This document shows positions 45,392 through 53,872 of a stretch of DNA of 64,000 nucleotides, in pieces; within the stretch, counting starts at the first letter, position 1; the number at the start of each line of letters is the position of its first letter. The notes under the pieces were generated by a model. That model was not told the origin of the DNA. It made no database searches and saw only the letters and a list, made by a program, of their open reading frames with translations. The DNA is taken from the NCBI RefSeq assembly GCF_014202215.1, contig NZ_JACHGB010000004.1, positions 161,255-225,254 of the forward strand, given 5' to 3'. The stretch comes from Quisquiliibacterium transsilvanicum (GTDB lineage: Bacteria; Pseudomonadota; Gammaproteobacteria; Burkholderiales; Burkholderiaceae_E). The position numbers were made by a program, and so were the translations under genes.

Positions 45392-46156
45392 ATGATGAAG
45401 AAACCCATGACGAAGAAGCAGACGGGCTTCACCCTCGTCGAGCTGTCGGTGGTCGTGCTGATCGCCGGCCTGCTGCTGATGGCGGTGATGAAGGGCCAAA
45501 CGATGCTGGAGAACGCCCGCGCCCAGAAGCTGGTCAACGACGTCAAGAACGTCGAGGCGCTGATCGGCCAGTACGAAAACCTCAAAGGGCGCCTGCCGGG
45601 CGACTGCGACCGGGATGGCGTGATCGACTTCCAGGTGCACGACCTCGGGGCGGCTGCCACCTACGCGTTGAACGCGAACCCCACGCGCGCCGCGGTCTAC
45701 GACTACTCGGGCGCGGACCTGAGCGCCACCGCGTCCGATCCGCTCGGCTACTGCGCCGAGACGGCGGGGACCGCGGTGTCCACGAACGGCAACAAGTGGA
45801 TCAATGACCTGCGGGCTGCCGGCGTGACCTCGCGGGCCACGACCAACCGGCTGTTCGCCAAGCACGTCGCCGAGGACTTCATCTTCGTCGGAAACCTGAC
45901 GATCGACGGCGAAATCTACAACGCCATCACCATCGCCAACGTGCCGACGTGGATGGCGAAGAAGGCCGCGGTCAACCTGAACGGCAGCGAGTCGCTTTCG
46001 AGCCGCGGCCAGCTTCGCCGGCTGGCACAGGCCGACGCGATCGGCGCCACCGCCGCAGTCGCGTTCTCCGGCACGTGGCCGGCTGACAACGACACCGTGG
46101 TCAACCTGATCTATTTCTTCCGGAACGTTCCGGACAACGTCGCCAGCGGCGGCTGA
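45392..46156 (+). CDS. Type IV pilin paralogue 3
   Basis: A 254-residue prepilin with a leader ending K-K-Q-T-G before F-T-L-V-E-L, the conserved hydrophobic helix and the same globular core and C-terminal end as its neighbours. GGAGA lies just before ATG 45392 (a second in-frame ATG follows immediately). It is the last gene of the array; a GC-rich hairpin lies 14 bp downstream. The three copies are equally complete, so it cannot be said which is the major subunit. Confidence 0.9.
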   Translation: MMKKPMTKKQTGFTLVELSVVVLIAGLLLMAVMKGQTMLENARAQKLVNDVKNVEALIGQYENLKGRLPGDCDRDGVIDFQVHDLGAAATYALNANPTRAAVYDYSGADLSATASDPLGYCAETAGTAVSTNGNKWINDLRAAGVTSRATTNRLFAKHVAEDFIFVGNLTIDGEIYNAITIANVPTWMAKKAAVNLNGSESLSSRGQLRRLAQADAIGATAAVAFSGTWPADNDTVVNLIYFFRNVPDNVASGG

Positions 46157-46170
46157 CGCCAGGCCCTGAG

Positions 46171-46195
46171 GGCGGCGCCGCTCCCGGGCGCCGCC
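46171..46195 (+). terminator. GC-rich hairpin after the pilin array
   Basis: GGCGGCGCC (46171-46179) pairs perfectly with GGCGCCGCC (46187-46195) around a 7-base loop. There is no T-run, so it may be a processing or stability hairpin instead of a classical terminator. Confidence 0.5.
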
Positions 46196-46354
46196 AGCCC
46201 CGGTCTCGGCCCGGCCGGAGCTGATGGGCTCGCCCGCTGACGCGGCCGACGCCCGCGGCGTCTCCCGAGATCCGGCGCCGCTCGCGGCGCGCGTGCCAGC
46301 GCCGCGGGCTCCGGCCTCCGCCGTCCGCGCCCTCGAACCAACCCCTCCTGGCCC

Positions 46355-48385
46355 ATGAACACCCCGGAACGACCTCGCGAACAGAGGCGGGGCTCCGCGC
46401 GGACGTCTGGCGGACTCTATCCAGCGTTCACCCTGCTCCTGATGGCCTTGCTGGGGATCGGCGTCTGGTTGAGCACGGTCGTGGACGAGCTTCATCTCCC
46501 TGAGGATCATCGGTCGGAGGTCATCGGGCTCGTCACGGTCCCGGGGCAACCGGTCACCGCGGCCGACGCGCTGGAGGCGCTGCAGGCCCTCGACCCCTCG
46601 GATCGAGCCCCGCACGGGCCGGCGGTCGCGCTGCGAGGGGCGGCGAACGAGGCCTGGTTCGAGGTGCGCCTGCCCGAGCCGGCCCTGCGCGCCATGGGCG
46701 AAGCGGCGGACGCGGTGCTGGAGGTGTCGCCCCCCTGGCTCGAGCGGGTGTCGCTCGCGGCCATCGAGCCCGGGAGCCGCAGGGTCCTCGGAGGGACGAG
46801 CTGGCTGTACGGCGAGCCGGGCTCCGTTCATGGTCGGATCGACCCCTGGCCGGTGCTGGATGTGCCGGATCCTCCCTGGCAGGGCGCGGATGCCGCGGTC
46901 CTGCTCCTGCAGGCGCGCAGCTACGGCCCGCTGATGGTCTCGGTGCGCCTCTTGACGCGGGAGCAGGCGATCCTGCGCGCGCAGGCCCGTACCCTGCTCG
47001 CCGGCCTGCTCTGCGGCGCGCTCGTGATCCTGCTCGGCTGCGCGCTGGGCCTGATGCTGACGAGCGGCGGGCGGGACTACGCGAGCTTCGGAGCGTTCGC
47101 TCTGATGCTTGCGAGCGCGACTGTTCTGCTCGGTTCGGCGAACGGGCTCGTGCCGCTCCTGTTCGGCGCGGGATCGGCGGGTGGCTCGAGGCGCGCCCTC
47201 GAGCTGGCCCTGTGCGTCGGCTGCGGCGCCGGAACGCTCGTGGCCGCTCGCTGGAGCGGCGCGCCGCGCGCCTCGCCGCGGGTGGCCGGGTACGCGGGGT
47301 GGTCGGCGGGCGCGCAGTTCGCCGCCGCAGCGGGCTCCGCGGCCGGCGCATTCTCCGCGCTGCAGCCCGCGGTGCTCGCGCTGCACACCGGATCCATCCT
47401 GGTCATCGTCGGCTCCGGCATCATCGGACTGCGCAACCGGACCTCGCTGGAGCGCTTGAACCTTGCGATGCTCGCCGCGCAGGTCGGCTTCCAGCTGCCG
47501 GTCAAGATGGCGTTCGCTGGCCTTGCGGCACCTGGTCCGCTGGCCTTCCACGGTTGGCAGCTGGGAACGATATGCGCCGCGATCGTCGTCTTCAACAGCC
47601 TCGTCGGCCTCATGCGCGAGGCCGAACGCAGTCGGCGCCTGCGCGTTCGCGCGGAGGTCCTCCAGGCGAGGCTTTCGGCGGAGGAGCGCTCGATCGCCGA
47701 AAGCCGCGACATGTTCCGGATGCTCTCTCACGAGCTGCGCACGCCGCTGGCCACCCTCTGCGTGCTGGCGCGCAACGCCGAGCGCGAGCACCCCGCGGTG
47801 TCGCCGTTCTCGCAGGCGATGATCGTCCAGGCCAAGCGCGTCGCGAACCTGCTGGAGCGGGTGGCCACCGGCGAGTCGCTCGCGGACATGGCGCGGTCGG
47901 GGACGCGGGAGCCGACCGCCGTGGCGCGAGCCAGCCGCGAGGTGGTCGGGGACTTGCGGCTGAACTGGCCGGATCGCTGTGTGCTGCTGCGCACCGCGGT
48001 GTCGGACGATACGACGGTGGGGGCGAGCCCCGAGGCGGTGAGGCTGATCCTGGCGAATCTGGTCGAGAATGCGCTCCGTCACGGCGGGCCCGAGGCCCGC
48101 GTCGACGTGCATGTCCGGGGTGGCGCCGATCACGTGGAGTTCGTCGTTTCCGACGACGGGTTGGGCATCGCGGCGGAGGATCGTGAGCTGATCTTCAAGC
48201 GCTACTGGCGTGGCCGCAGCGCGATGCGCAACCCGGGCGTCGGCCTGGGGTTGTGGCTGGTGTGGCGCGTGGTCGAGGGCGTGGGCGGGCGGGTGAGATT
48301 CCACGCGAGCCCGACCGGCGGCAGCGTGTTCACGGTGGTCCTGCCGGTCGCAGGCGCTCAGGGCCTGCGGGAGGCCACGCAATGA
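46355..48385 (+). CDS. Sensor histidine kinase with 7TM-like membrane part
   Basis: A 676-residue kinase. A first transmembrane helix (about 22-42), an extracytoplasmic beta-rich domain (about 45-205), then about seven membrane helices (about 208-430) resemble the 7TM-DISM arrangement. The kinase has phospho-His about 459 in M-L-S-H-E-L-R-T-P-L-A, N-box N-L-V-E-N-A-L-R-H-G and G-V-G-L-G-L-W-L-V-W. The nucleotide loop D-D-G-L-G-I-A is intact. It shares a 4-base overlap with the response regulator downstream. Its place between the pilin array and the regulator suggests control of piliation or surface sensing, which is inference. Confidence 0.87.
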   Translation: MNTPERPREQRRGSARTSGGLYPAFTLLLMALLGIGVWLSTVVDELHLPEDHRSEVIGLVTVPGQPVTAADALEALQALDPSDRAPHGPAVALRGAANEAWFEVRLPEPALRAMGEAADAVLEVSPPWLERVSLAAIEPGSRRVLGGTSWLYGEPGSVHGRIDPWPVLDVPDPPWQGADAAVLLLQARSYGPLMVSVRLLTREQAILRAQARTLLAGLLCGALVILLGCALGLMLTSGGRDYASFGAFALMLASATVLLGSANGLVPLLFGAGSAGGSRRALELALCVGCGAGTLVAARWSGAPRASPRVAGYAGWSAGAQFAAAAGSAAGAFSALQPAVLALHTGSILVIVGSGIIGLRNRTSLERLNLAMLAAQVGFQLPVKMAFAGLAAPGPLAFHGWQLGTICAAIVVFNSLVGLMREAERSRRLRVRAEVLQARLSAEERSIAESRDMFRMLSHELRTPLATLCVLARNAEREHPAVSPFSQAMIVQAKRVANLLERVATGESLADMARSGTREPTAVARASREVVGDLRLNWPDRCVLLRTAVSDDTTVGASPEAVRLILANLVENALRHGGPEARVDVHVRGGADHVEFVVSDDGLGIAAEDRELIFKRYWRGRSAMRNPGVGLGLWLVWRVVEGVGGRVRFHASPTGGSVFTVVLPVAGAQGLREATQ

Positions 48386-49083
48386 GCCGGCTGTCGGGAG
48401 CGCGCATCTGCATCGTCGAGGACGAGACCCTGCTCGGCCAGCAGCTCGCCCGCTTTCTTTCCGCGGCGGGCGCCGCCTGCGCCCATTGCGCCACCGTGGC
48501 CCAGGCCACCGCCATCCTTCAGCAGGGACAGGTCGACGTGGTCCTGGTGGACATGATGCTTCCCGACGGCAGCGGTTTCGACGTGATCGAGCGTGCCCGC
48601 ACGCTTGCGCCACAGGCCAGGCTGATCTGTCTCAGCGCCCTCGGGCAGCTCAGCGACCGACTCGCGGCGCTGCGCCACGGGGCCGATGCGTACTTCGTGA
48701 AACCCGTCGATCCGCTGGAGATCGAGGCGCTGATCGAGGCGTCCCTGAGACGCACGGAATCGGGTCCGGCCGTGCGCGCGGTGGCCGAAGAGCCCGTGGA
48801 CTGGAACCTGGTCGAGGCGGAGCGCCGTGTCCAGCATCGCACCGGGGGCAGCCTGCGGCTTACCGAACTGGAATGGGCGCTGGTGTTCGTGCTGCACGAG
48901 AACCGGCCCGTGGTGGTCGACCGCGGCGACGTGCTGCGCGCGCTCGGCCACGACGAGAGCACGGTCACCCGCGCGAGGTTGGACGCCCTGGTCGCGCGGC
49001 TGCGCGCCAGGGTGCGAGCGGCGACCGGGCACGTGCTGCCGCTACTCACGGTGCACGGCAGGGGGTTCGCATGGAGGGGGTGA
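48382..49083 (+). CDS. Two-component response regulator, OmpR-type
   Basis: A 233-residue regulator: receiver with acidic pair V-E-D-E, phospho-acceptor Asp 57 (V-L-V-D-M-M-L-P-D-G-S-G) and switch Lys in Y-F-V-K-P-V-D, then a winged-helix DNA-binding domain whose end has the OmpR-type Y/T-x-H-G-R-G-F-A-W. The DNA-binding domain is less typical than in standard OmpR proteins (L-R-L-T-E-L-E-W-A-L-V-F). ATG 48382 overlaps the kinase stop (ATGA). It is the evident partner of the kinase upstream. Confidence 0.88.
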   Translation: MSRLSGARICIVEDETLLGQQLARFLSAAGAACAHCATVAQATAILQQGQVDVVLVDMMLPDGSGFDVIERARTLAPQARLICLSALGQLSDRLAALRHGADAYFVKPVDPLEIEALIEASLRRTESGPAVRAVAEEPVDWNLVEAERRVQHRTGGSLRLTELEWALVFVLHENRPVVVDRGDVLRALGHDESTVTRARLDALVARLRARVRAATGHVLPLLTVHGRGFAWRG

Positions 49084-49165
49084 CCGAGAATCCCGCCGAC
49101 GGCTGCGGGGCGCGCGCTTCGGGAGCCGGAGCCGCGCCAGACAAGGAAGAACAGGAGGGAACGGC

Positions 49166-49393
49166 GTGAATTTCTCGAATGCGGGCACGCGCGGGCGTAT
49201 CCGCTCGCACCTCGCGGGCACCTGCGCGGCGCTGATCTGGGGCGCTGTCCAGCCCGCCGCGGCCGATCCCCTGGCCTGCGTGGCGACATCCCAGAGCCCT
49301 GCGCTGTTCGCGCTGAGCTGCGCGGCTGCCTATCTGGCGGCCTACGTGCTCGCCCGCGGTTGGCTCGTCGCGCGGGCTTGCACAGCCGCCTGA
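49166..49393 (+). CDS. Small membrane or secreted protein of unknown function
   Basis: A 75-residue protein starting at GTG 49166, 9 bp after a perfect AGGAGG site. It has a basic N-terminus, a hydrophobic segment (residues about 16-32), an A-D-P-L-A-C junction like a signal-peptidase site, and a second hydrophobic segment (residues about 47-68). Two Cys residues lie between. It follows the response regulator by 82 bp. I do not recognise it. The strong ribosome site makes it more likely to be real than most frames of this size. Confidence 0.5.
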   Translation: MNFSNAGTRGRIRSHLAGTCAALIWGAVQPAAADPLACVATSQSPALFALSCAAAYLAAYVLARGWLVARACTAA

Positions 49394-49468
49394 GCTTTGC
49401 GCGGTCCGGCGGCGGACAGGCGCCGGACGTCGCGATTCGCTGACCGGGCGCAGTGGCCCGGCCCGGGC

Positions 49469-50167
49469 TCAGCTGCCGGCGCTCCAGGCTTCCCATCCCC
49501 TGCGCCGCAGCTCGCAGGCCGGGCAGGCGCCGCAGCCGTAGCCCCAGGGGTGGCGGACGCTGCGGTCGCCCAGGTAGCAGGAGTGGGTCTCCTCGGCGAA
49601 CAGCTCCACCAGCGCGTCGCCGCCCAGCCGCTGCGCCATCTCCCAGGTGCCGGCCTTGTCGATCCACATCAGCGGGGTCTCGACCAGCATCCGGGTGTCC
49701 ATGCCGAGGTTCAGCGTCACCTGCAGGGATTTCAGGGTGTCGTCGCGGCAGTCCGGGTAGCCGGAGTAGTCGGTCTCGCACATGCCGCCGACCAGCACCT
49801 GCAGGCCGCGCCGGTAGGCCAGCGCCGCCGCCAGCGTGAAGAACAGCAGGTTGCGCCCGGGAACGAAGGTGTTGGGCAGGCCGCTGCGGTCCATCTCGAT
49901 GGCGCGGTCCTGGGTCAGTGCGGTGTCGCTGACCTCGCCGAGCACGTCCAGGTTCAGCAGGTGGTCGTCGCCGAGCCGGCCTCCCCAGGCGGGGAAGCCC
50001 GAGCGAAGCTTCTCGAGGATGCGCGGGCGGCAATCGAGCTCCACCGCGTGCCGCTGCCCGTAACGGAAACCGACGGTCTCGACGCGCTCGTAGCGCTCGA
50101 GCGCCCAGGCGAGGCAGGTGGCGGAGTCCTGGCCGCCGGAGAACAGGACGAGGGCGCGGGTCTTCAC
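49469..50167 (-). CDS. queC: 7-cyano-7-deazaguanine synthase
   Basis: A 232-residue enzyme that converts 7-carboxy-7-deazaguanine and ammonia to preQ0 with ATP, in queuosine synthesis. It has the P-loop pyrophosphatase motif [10 protein letters not shown], the ATP/substrate segment [10 protein letters not shown] and the C-terminal zinc Cys cluster (S-C-Y, then C-G-A-C-P-A-C-E-L). Length is normal. GTG 50167 is the start and overlaps the upstream binding-protein stop by 4 bases. No other queuosine genes are in the window. Confidence 0.94.
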   Translation of the reverse strand: MKTRALVLFSGGQDSATCLAWALERYERVETVGFRYGQRHAVELDCRPRILEKLRSGFPAWGGRLGDDHLLNLDVLGEVSDTALTQDRAIEMDRSGLPNTFVPGRNLLFFTLAAALAYRRGLQVLVGGMCETDYSGYPDCRDDTLKSLQVTLNLGMDTRMLVETPLMWIDKAGTWEMAQRLGGDALVELFAEETHSCYLGDRSVRHPWGYGCGACPACELRRRGWEAWSAGS

Positions 50168-51165
50168 TTCAGCAGCAGCCCGAGCTCCTTCACCGCCAGC
50201 CGGTCGCTCTCGTACTTGTCGATCGCGTAGCGGGTGAAGGCTGCCGGATTCAGGTGGATGGTGACCATGTTCTCGCTCCTGAGGATCCGCTGGAACGCGT
50301 CGTCCTTCGCGGCCTTCAGGAAGGCGTCGTGCAGCGTCTTCACGACGGCCGGGTCCATGCCGGCCGGGCCGCCGATGCCCAGCATCGAGACGGTGACCAC
50401 GTCGTGGCCGAGCTCGCGCAGCGTGGGCACCGAGGGCAGCACGCGCTCCGGCGTGGCGGTTGCGAGGACCCGGATCCTGCCGGCCTGCGCGAGCGCGCCC
50501 CAGCCCGGGTCGACCGCGAGGTCGATGTGCCCGCCCAGCAAAGCAGCCGACCACTCGGCGGCGCCCTTGAAGGGGACGAAGTTCAGCTTCACGTTCGCGG
50601 CCTTCGCCATCCGCTCGGCTGCGATGTGGCCGCTGGTGCCGGTGCCCGTGGTGCCGTAGCTGATCTGCCCGGGTTTGGCGCGGGCCTCGCTGAACACCTC
50701 GGCGAGCGTCTTCCATCGCGCGTCTGCTCGAACGCTCACGCCGTAGGTGTAGGCGGTGAGACCGATCACGTAGCTGAAGTCGCGGGTGGGATCCCAGTTC
50801 GAGGCCTGCAGGTGCGGCAGGCGGTAGAGCGACGCGGGCAGCACGGCGAGCGTGTAGCCGTCCGCCTTGTCGGTCTTCGCCATCATCGCCGGGGACATGG
50901 TGCCGCTCGCGCCCGGGCGGTTGACGACCTGGATCGGCTGGCCGAGATCCTTCGATGCGACCTGCGCGAGCGCGCGGAACAGGCTGTCGGTGGCGCCCCC
51001 CGGCGGGAAGGGAACGATCAGTGTGACCGGCCGGGACGGGAAGGGCTGGGCGAGCGCCTGGCGCCCCATCGGCGCGGCGAGGAGGGGGGAGGCCGCGAGC
51101 CCCCGGAGGAGATTGCGGCGGCCGGCGGCCGGGGCGCGCAGCCTCGCGCGTGCATTCGAGGGCAT
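50164..51165 (-). CDS. Bug/TctC-type periplasmic binding protein 1
   Basis: A 333-residue solute-binding protein of the Bug (TctC) family. The N-terminus has a twin-arginine-like R-R-N-L-L then a hydrophobic stretch. The mature protein starts [19 protein letters not shown], the family signature, and has [14 protein letters not shown] near the ligand loop. Ligands are usually carboxylates. The matching TctA/TctB membrane proteins are absent here. queC is coupled to its end. A related protein lies just upstream. Confidence 0.9.
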   Translation of the reverse strand: MPSNARARLRAPAAGRRNLLRGLAASPLLAAPMGRQALAQPFPSRPVTLIVPFPPGGATDSLFRALAQVASKDLGQPIQVVNRPGASGTMSPAMMAKTDKADGYTLAVLPASLYRLPHLQASNWDPTRDFSYVIGLTAYTYGVSVRADARWKTLAEVFSEARAKPGQISYGTTGTGTSGHIAAERMAKAANVKLNFVPFKGAAEWSAALLGGHIDLAVDPGWGALAQAGRIRVLATATPERVLPSVPTLRELGHDVVTVSMLGIGGPAGMDPAVVKTLHDAFLKAAKDDAFQRILRSENMVTIHLNPAAFTRYAIDKYESDRLAVKELGLLLK

Positions 51166-51223
51166 GGAGGGGTCGTCTTCCTTGTGGTCGATCGGGGGCG
51201 GCGGCGGCGGGGCGGTGGCCCGG

Positions 51224-52207
51224 CTACTGCCTGGTCAGTCCGAGCTCGGCGACGAACCTGCGGTCGCTCTCGAACTGCTCGGCGGCGGCGCGGGCGTAGG
51301 CCGCGCTGTCCATGTAGAGCTCGGGCTGGTTCTCCATGTCGAGGATCTCCAGGAAGGCCGGATCCTTCGATGCCTTGCGGAACGCATCGTGGAGCACCTT
51401 CACCACGGCAGGGTCCATTCCCTTCGGTCCGCCGATGCCGAGCGTGGAGAGTGCGACGATGTCGTAGCCCAGCTCCTTCAGCGTGGGCACGTCCGGCCAG
51501 TTCTTCGCGCGCTTCTCGGCCATCAGCGCCAGCGGCCGGATCTTGCCGGCCTTGGCCTGGACGCCCCAGCCGGCGTCGCCCACCATGTCGATGTGGCCGC
51601 CGATCAGCGCCAGCTGCTGCTCGGCCGCGCCCTTGAACGGGACGAAGTTCATCTTGACGCCGGCGGCCTTGAGCAGGCGCGACGATGCGATGTGGCCGGT
51701 GCTGCCGGTGCCCACGGTGCCGTAGGAGTACTGGTCGGGCTTTGCCTTCGCTGCGGCGAGCATGTCGGGCACCGTCTTCCAGGGCGAATCGGCGGCGACC
51801 GTGATCGCGAACGAGTAGGCGGTCAGGCCGACGATGTAGGTGAAGTCCCTGGTGGGGTCCCAGTCGGCCGACTTCAGCAGGTGCGGAAGGCGGTACAGCG
51901 TGCCGGGGAGCACCGCGACCGTGTAGCCGTCGGGCGCAGCGGTCCGGGCCATCGTCACCGGACCCAGCGTGCCGCCCACGCCGGCACGGTTCGAGACCAC
52001 GATGGGCTGGCCGAGCTCCTTGGACGCCGCGCTGGCGAGGGCACGGAACTGCGTGTCGGTGGCGCCGCCGGGCGGGAAGGGGATCACGAGCGTGATCGGC
52101 CGGGACGGGAAGGTCTCGGCGAGCGCCGGGGCGGCGGCGGTGCCGGACAGCACCGTCGCTGCGGCCACTGCGCCGAGAAGGGCGCGGCGGGTCTTGCTGA
52201 GTTCCAT
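51224..52207 (-). CDS. Bug/TctC-type periplasmic binding protein 2
   Basis: A 327-residue paralogue of the downstream gene, with an ordinary signal peptide (residues about 1-30) and mature start [19 protein letters not shown]. It also shares L-Y-R-L-P-H-L and F-V-P-F-K-G-A-A-E with its neighbour. ATG 52207 was chosen from the signal peptide. It probably captures an organic anion in the periplasm. The two genes likely arose by tandem duplication. Confidence 0.9.
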   Translation of the reverse strand: MELSKTRRALLGAVAAATVLSGTAAAPALAETFPSRPITLVIPFPPGGATDTQFRALASAASKELGQPIVVSNRAGVGGTLGPVTMARTAAPDGYTVAVLPGTLYRLPHLLKSADWDPTRDFTYIVGLTAYSFAITVAADSPWKTVPDMLAAAKAKPDQYSYGTVGTGSTGHIASSRLLKAAGVKMNFVPFKGAAEQQLALIGGHIDMVGDAGWGVQAKAGKIRPLALMAEKRAKNWPDVPTLKELGYDIVALSTLGIGGPKGMDPAVVKVLHDAFRKASKDPAFLEILDMENQPELYMDSAAYARAAAEQFESDRRFVAELGLTRQ

Positions 52208-52580
52208 CTGAAGGTCTCCATGCGTTGGATTCGCCCGGGGCAATGGCCGTCCCGGACGTTCCCGCCGGGGGCCTTCGCTCCCTGCGGACGTGACGGCAAG
52301 TATAGGCAGGCAGGGCATGGCGCGCGCGCTCCCTGCCGCGGACGTTTGCCGGGCCTGCTCGCCGCCCGTGTCGCTTTCGGTTGCCGGGGGCGCCAGGCTC
52401 CGGGAAACCCTCGATGGATGGAACTGCCCCGGGGTGCGAATGTCTGCGATTGTCGATACCAGCCAGAGGACGCGCGATCTGCGCTCGGCCTCCCGGATCG
52501 CGGGGGTTCCCGGCACGCGCGCCAGCCGCATCCGGGGGCCGCAGCATCAGGACATTGACCGTTACCAAGGAGACAAGACC
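52208..52580. other. Divergent intergenic region between the two binding-protein pairs
   Basis: About 370 bp separating the minus-strand Bug-type genes from the plus-strand Leu/Ile/Val-type gene. No gene was seen. The only clear signal is the AAGGAGA ribosome site before ATG 52581. Promoters for both directions are expected here. Confidence 0.5.
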
Positions 52581-53765
52581 ATGCCCTCACGCCGCACATT
52601 CATCCTCCAGACCGCAGCAGGTTCTGCCGCTGCGATGGCCGGCATCAGGCTGGCCCACGCCACTCAGGGCGTGAGCAAGGACGAGATCGTCATCGGATCG
52701 ATCCAGGACCTTTCCGGTCCCATCGCCGTCCTGGGGAGGTACGTGCAGAACGGGATGATCCTGCGCGTCGAGTCGATCAACGCTGCCGGGGGAATCCACG
52801 GTCGCAAGCTCAAGCTGATCGTCGAGGACTCCAGCTACGACCCGAAGAAGTCCGTGCTGGCGGCGCAGAAGCTGGTCACGCAGAACAGGATCTTCGCGAT
52901 GATCGGCACGCTCGGATCCCCGACCACGCTCGCGTCGATGCCGGTGGTGCTCGAGAAGAACGTGCTGCACCTGTTCCCGGTGTCCGCGCACAGCGCCACC
53001 TACGAACCCTTCAACAAGCTGAAATTCTCCACTGCGATTCCCTACCCGCTGAGCACCCGGATCGGCGTCCAGCAGATGCTCAAGATGAAGGGGTACAAGC
53101 GCGTCGCCATCCTGTACCAGGACGACGAGTACGGAGTGGACGTGCTCAAGGGCGCGGAGGAAGCGCTCAAGGCCGCCGGCCTGTCGCTGGTGGAGAAGAC
53201 CTCCTACAAGCGCGGCGCCACCGAGTTCTCCACGCAGATGCAGAAGATCAACGCCGCCAACCCGGACCTCATCGTTCTGGCCACCATCGTGCGGGAGACG
53301 CTCGGGGCGATCGGCGCCGCCAGGCAGCTCGGTTACAAGGGCGATTTCCTCGGCAGCGAGGCGGTGCACCAGCCCACCGTGGCGAAGGTCGGCGGCAAGC
53401 TCGTCGAGGGGCTCTATGCGCTGAACGGGACCCCCGCGCCCTACCGGGGCCTGCCGGGCAATCCGAAGGCGCTGGAGGACTGGATCGAGTCGTACAAGTC
53501 GCGCTTCGGGGAGGACCCGGACGTCTACGCGGTGGGCGGCTGGATGGGCGTGGACATCTTCGCGAAGGCGGCGGAGAAGGCGGGCCCGAACCTGAACAAC
53601 GACACGCTCGTGCAGGCCCTGGAGACCCATCCCTATCCGCGCGGCTTCCTCGGCAACCAGGAGATCGCCTGGAGCCCGACCAAGCGCGTGGGCCCGGACA
53701 AGGTGCGCATCGCACAGATCCAGGACGGGAAGTGGCTGGGCGTCACCGACTTCATCGGCTTGTGA
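52581..53765 (+). CDS. ABC-type branched-chain amino acid/amide binding protein 1 (LivJ-like)
   Basis: A 394-residue periplasmic binding protein of the Peripla_BP_6 family. A Tat-like signal (S-R-R-T-F-I-L) and hydrophobic stretch precede I-V-I-G-S-I-Q-D-L-S-G-P-I-A, the usual first strand. Later motifs (Y-K-R-V-A-I-L-Y-Q-D-D-E-Y-G) fit the family. Ligands of such proteins include amino acids, amides and aromatic acids. No permease or ATPase genes lie nearby. The next gene is a close paralogue. Confidence 0.92.
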   Translation: MPSRRTFILQTAAGSAAAMAGIRLAHATQGVSKDEIVIGSIQDLSGPIAVLGRYVQNGMILRVESINAAGGIHGRKLKLIVEDSSYDPKKSVLAAQKLVTQNRIFAMIGTLGSPTTLASMPVVLEKNVLHLFPVSAHSATYEPFNKLKFSTAIPYPLSTRIGVQQMLKMKGYKRVAILYQDDEYGVDVLKGAEEALKAAGLSLVEKTSYKRGATEFSTQMQKINAANPDLIVLATIVRETLGAIGAARQLGYKGDFLGSEAVHQPTVAKVGGKLVEGLYALNGTPAPYRGLPGNPKALEDWIESYKSRFGEDPDVYAVGGWMGVDIFAKAAEKAGPNLNNDTLVQALETHPYPRGFLGNQEIAWSPTKRVGPDKVRIAQIQDGKWLGVTDFIGL

Positions 53766-53872
53766 TGCGGACGGTGCGCGTGCCGACGAAGCGCGCGCGC
53801 CGCGAGGCATCCTTCATTGCCGATGCCTGACCAGAACTACAGTTTCACGACACCAGGACAGGAGTCCATCAT

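Noticed and set aside
44900-48613. 1237-codon antisense frame under the pilins and the sensor kinase
   Set aside because: Composition is Arg/His/Gly-rich shadow sequence with no domain, opposite well-supported genes.
49071-49169. 32-codon frame between the response regulator and the small membrane protein
   Set aside because: Overlaps the regulator end, composition is low complexity and no ribosome site supports it.
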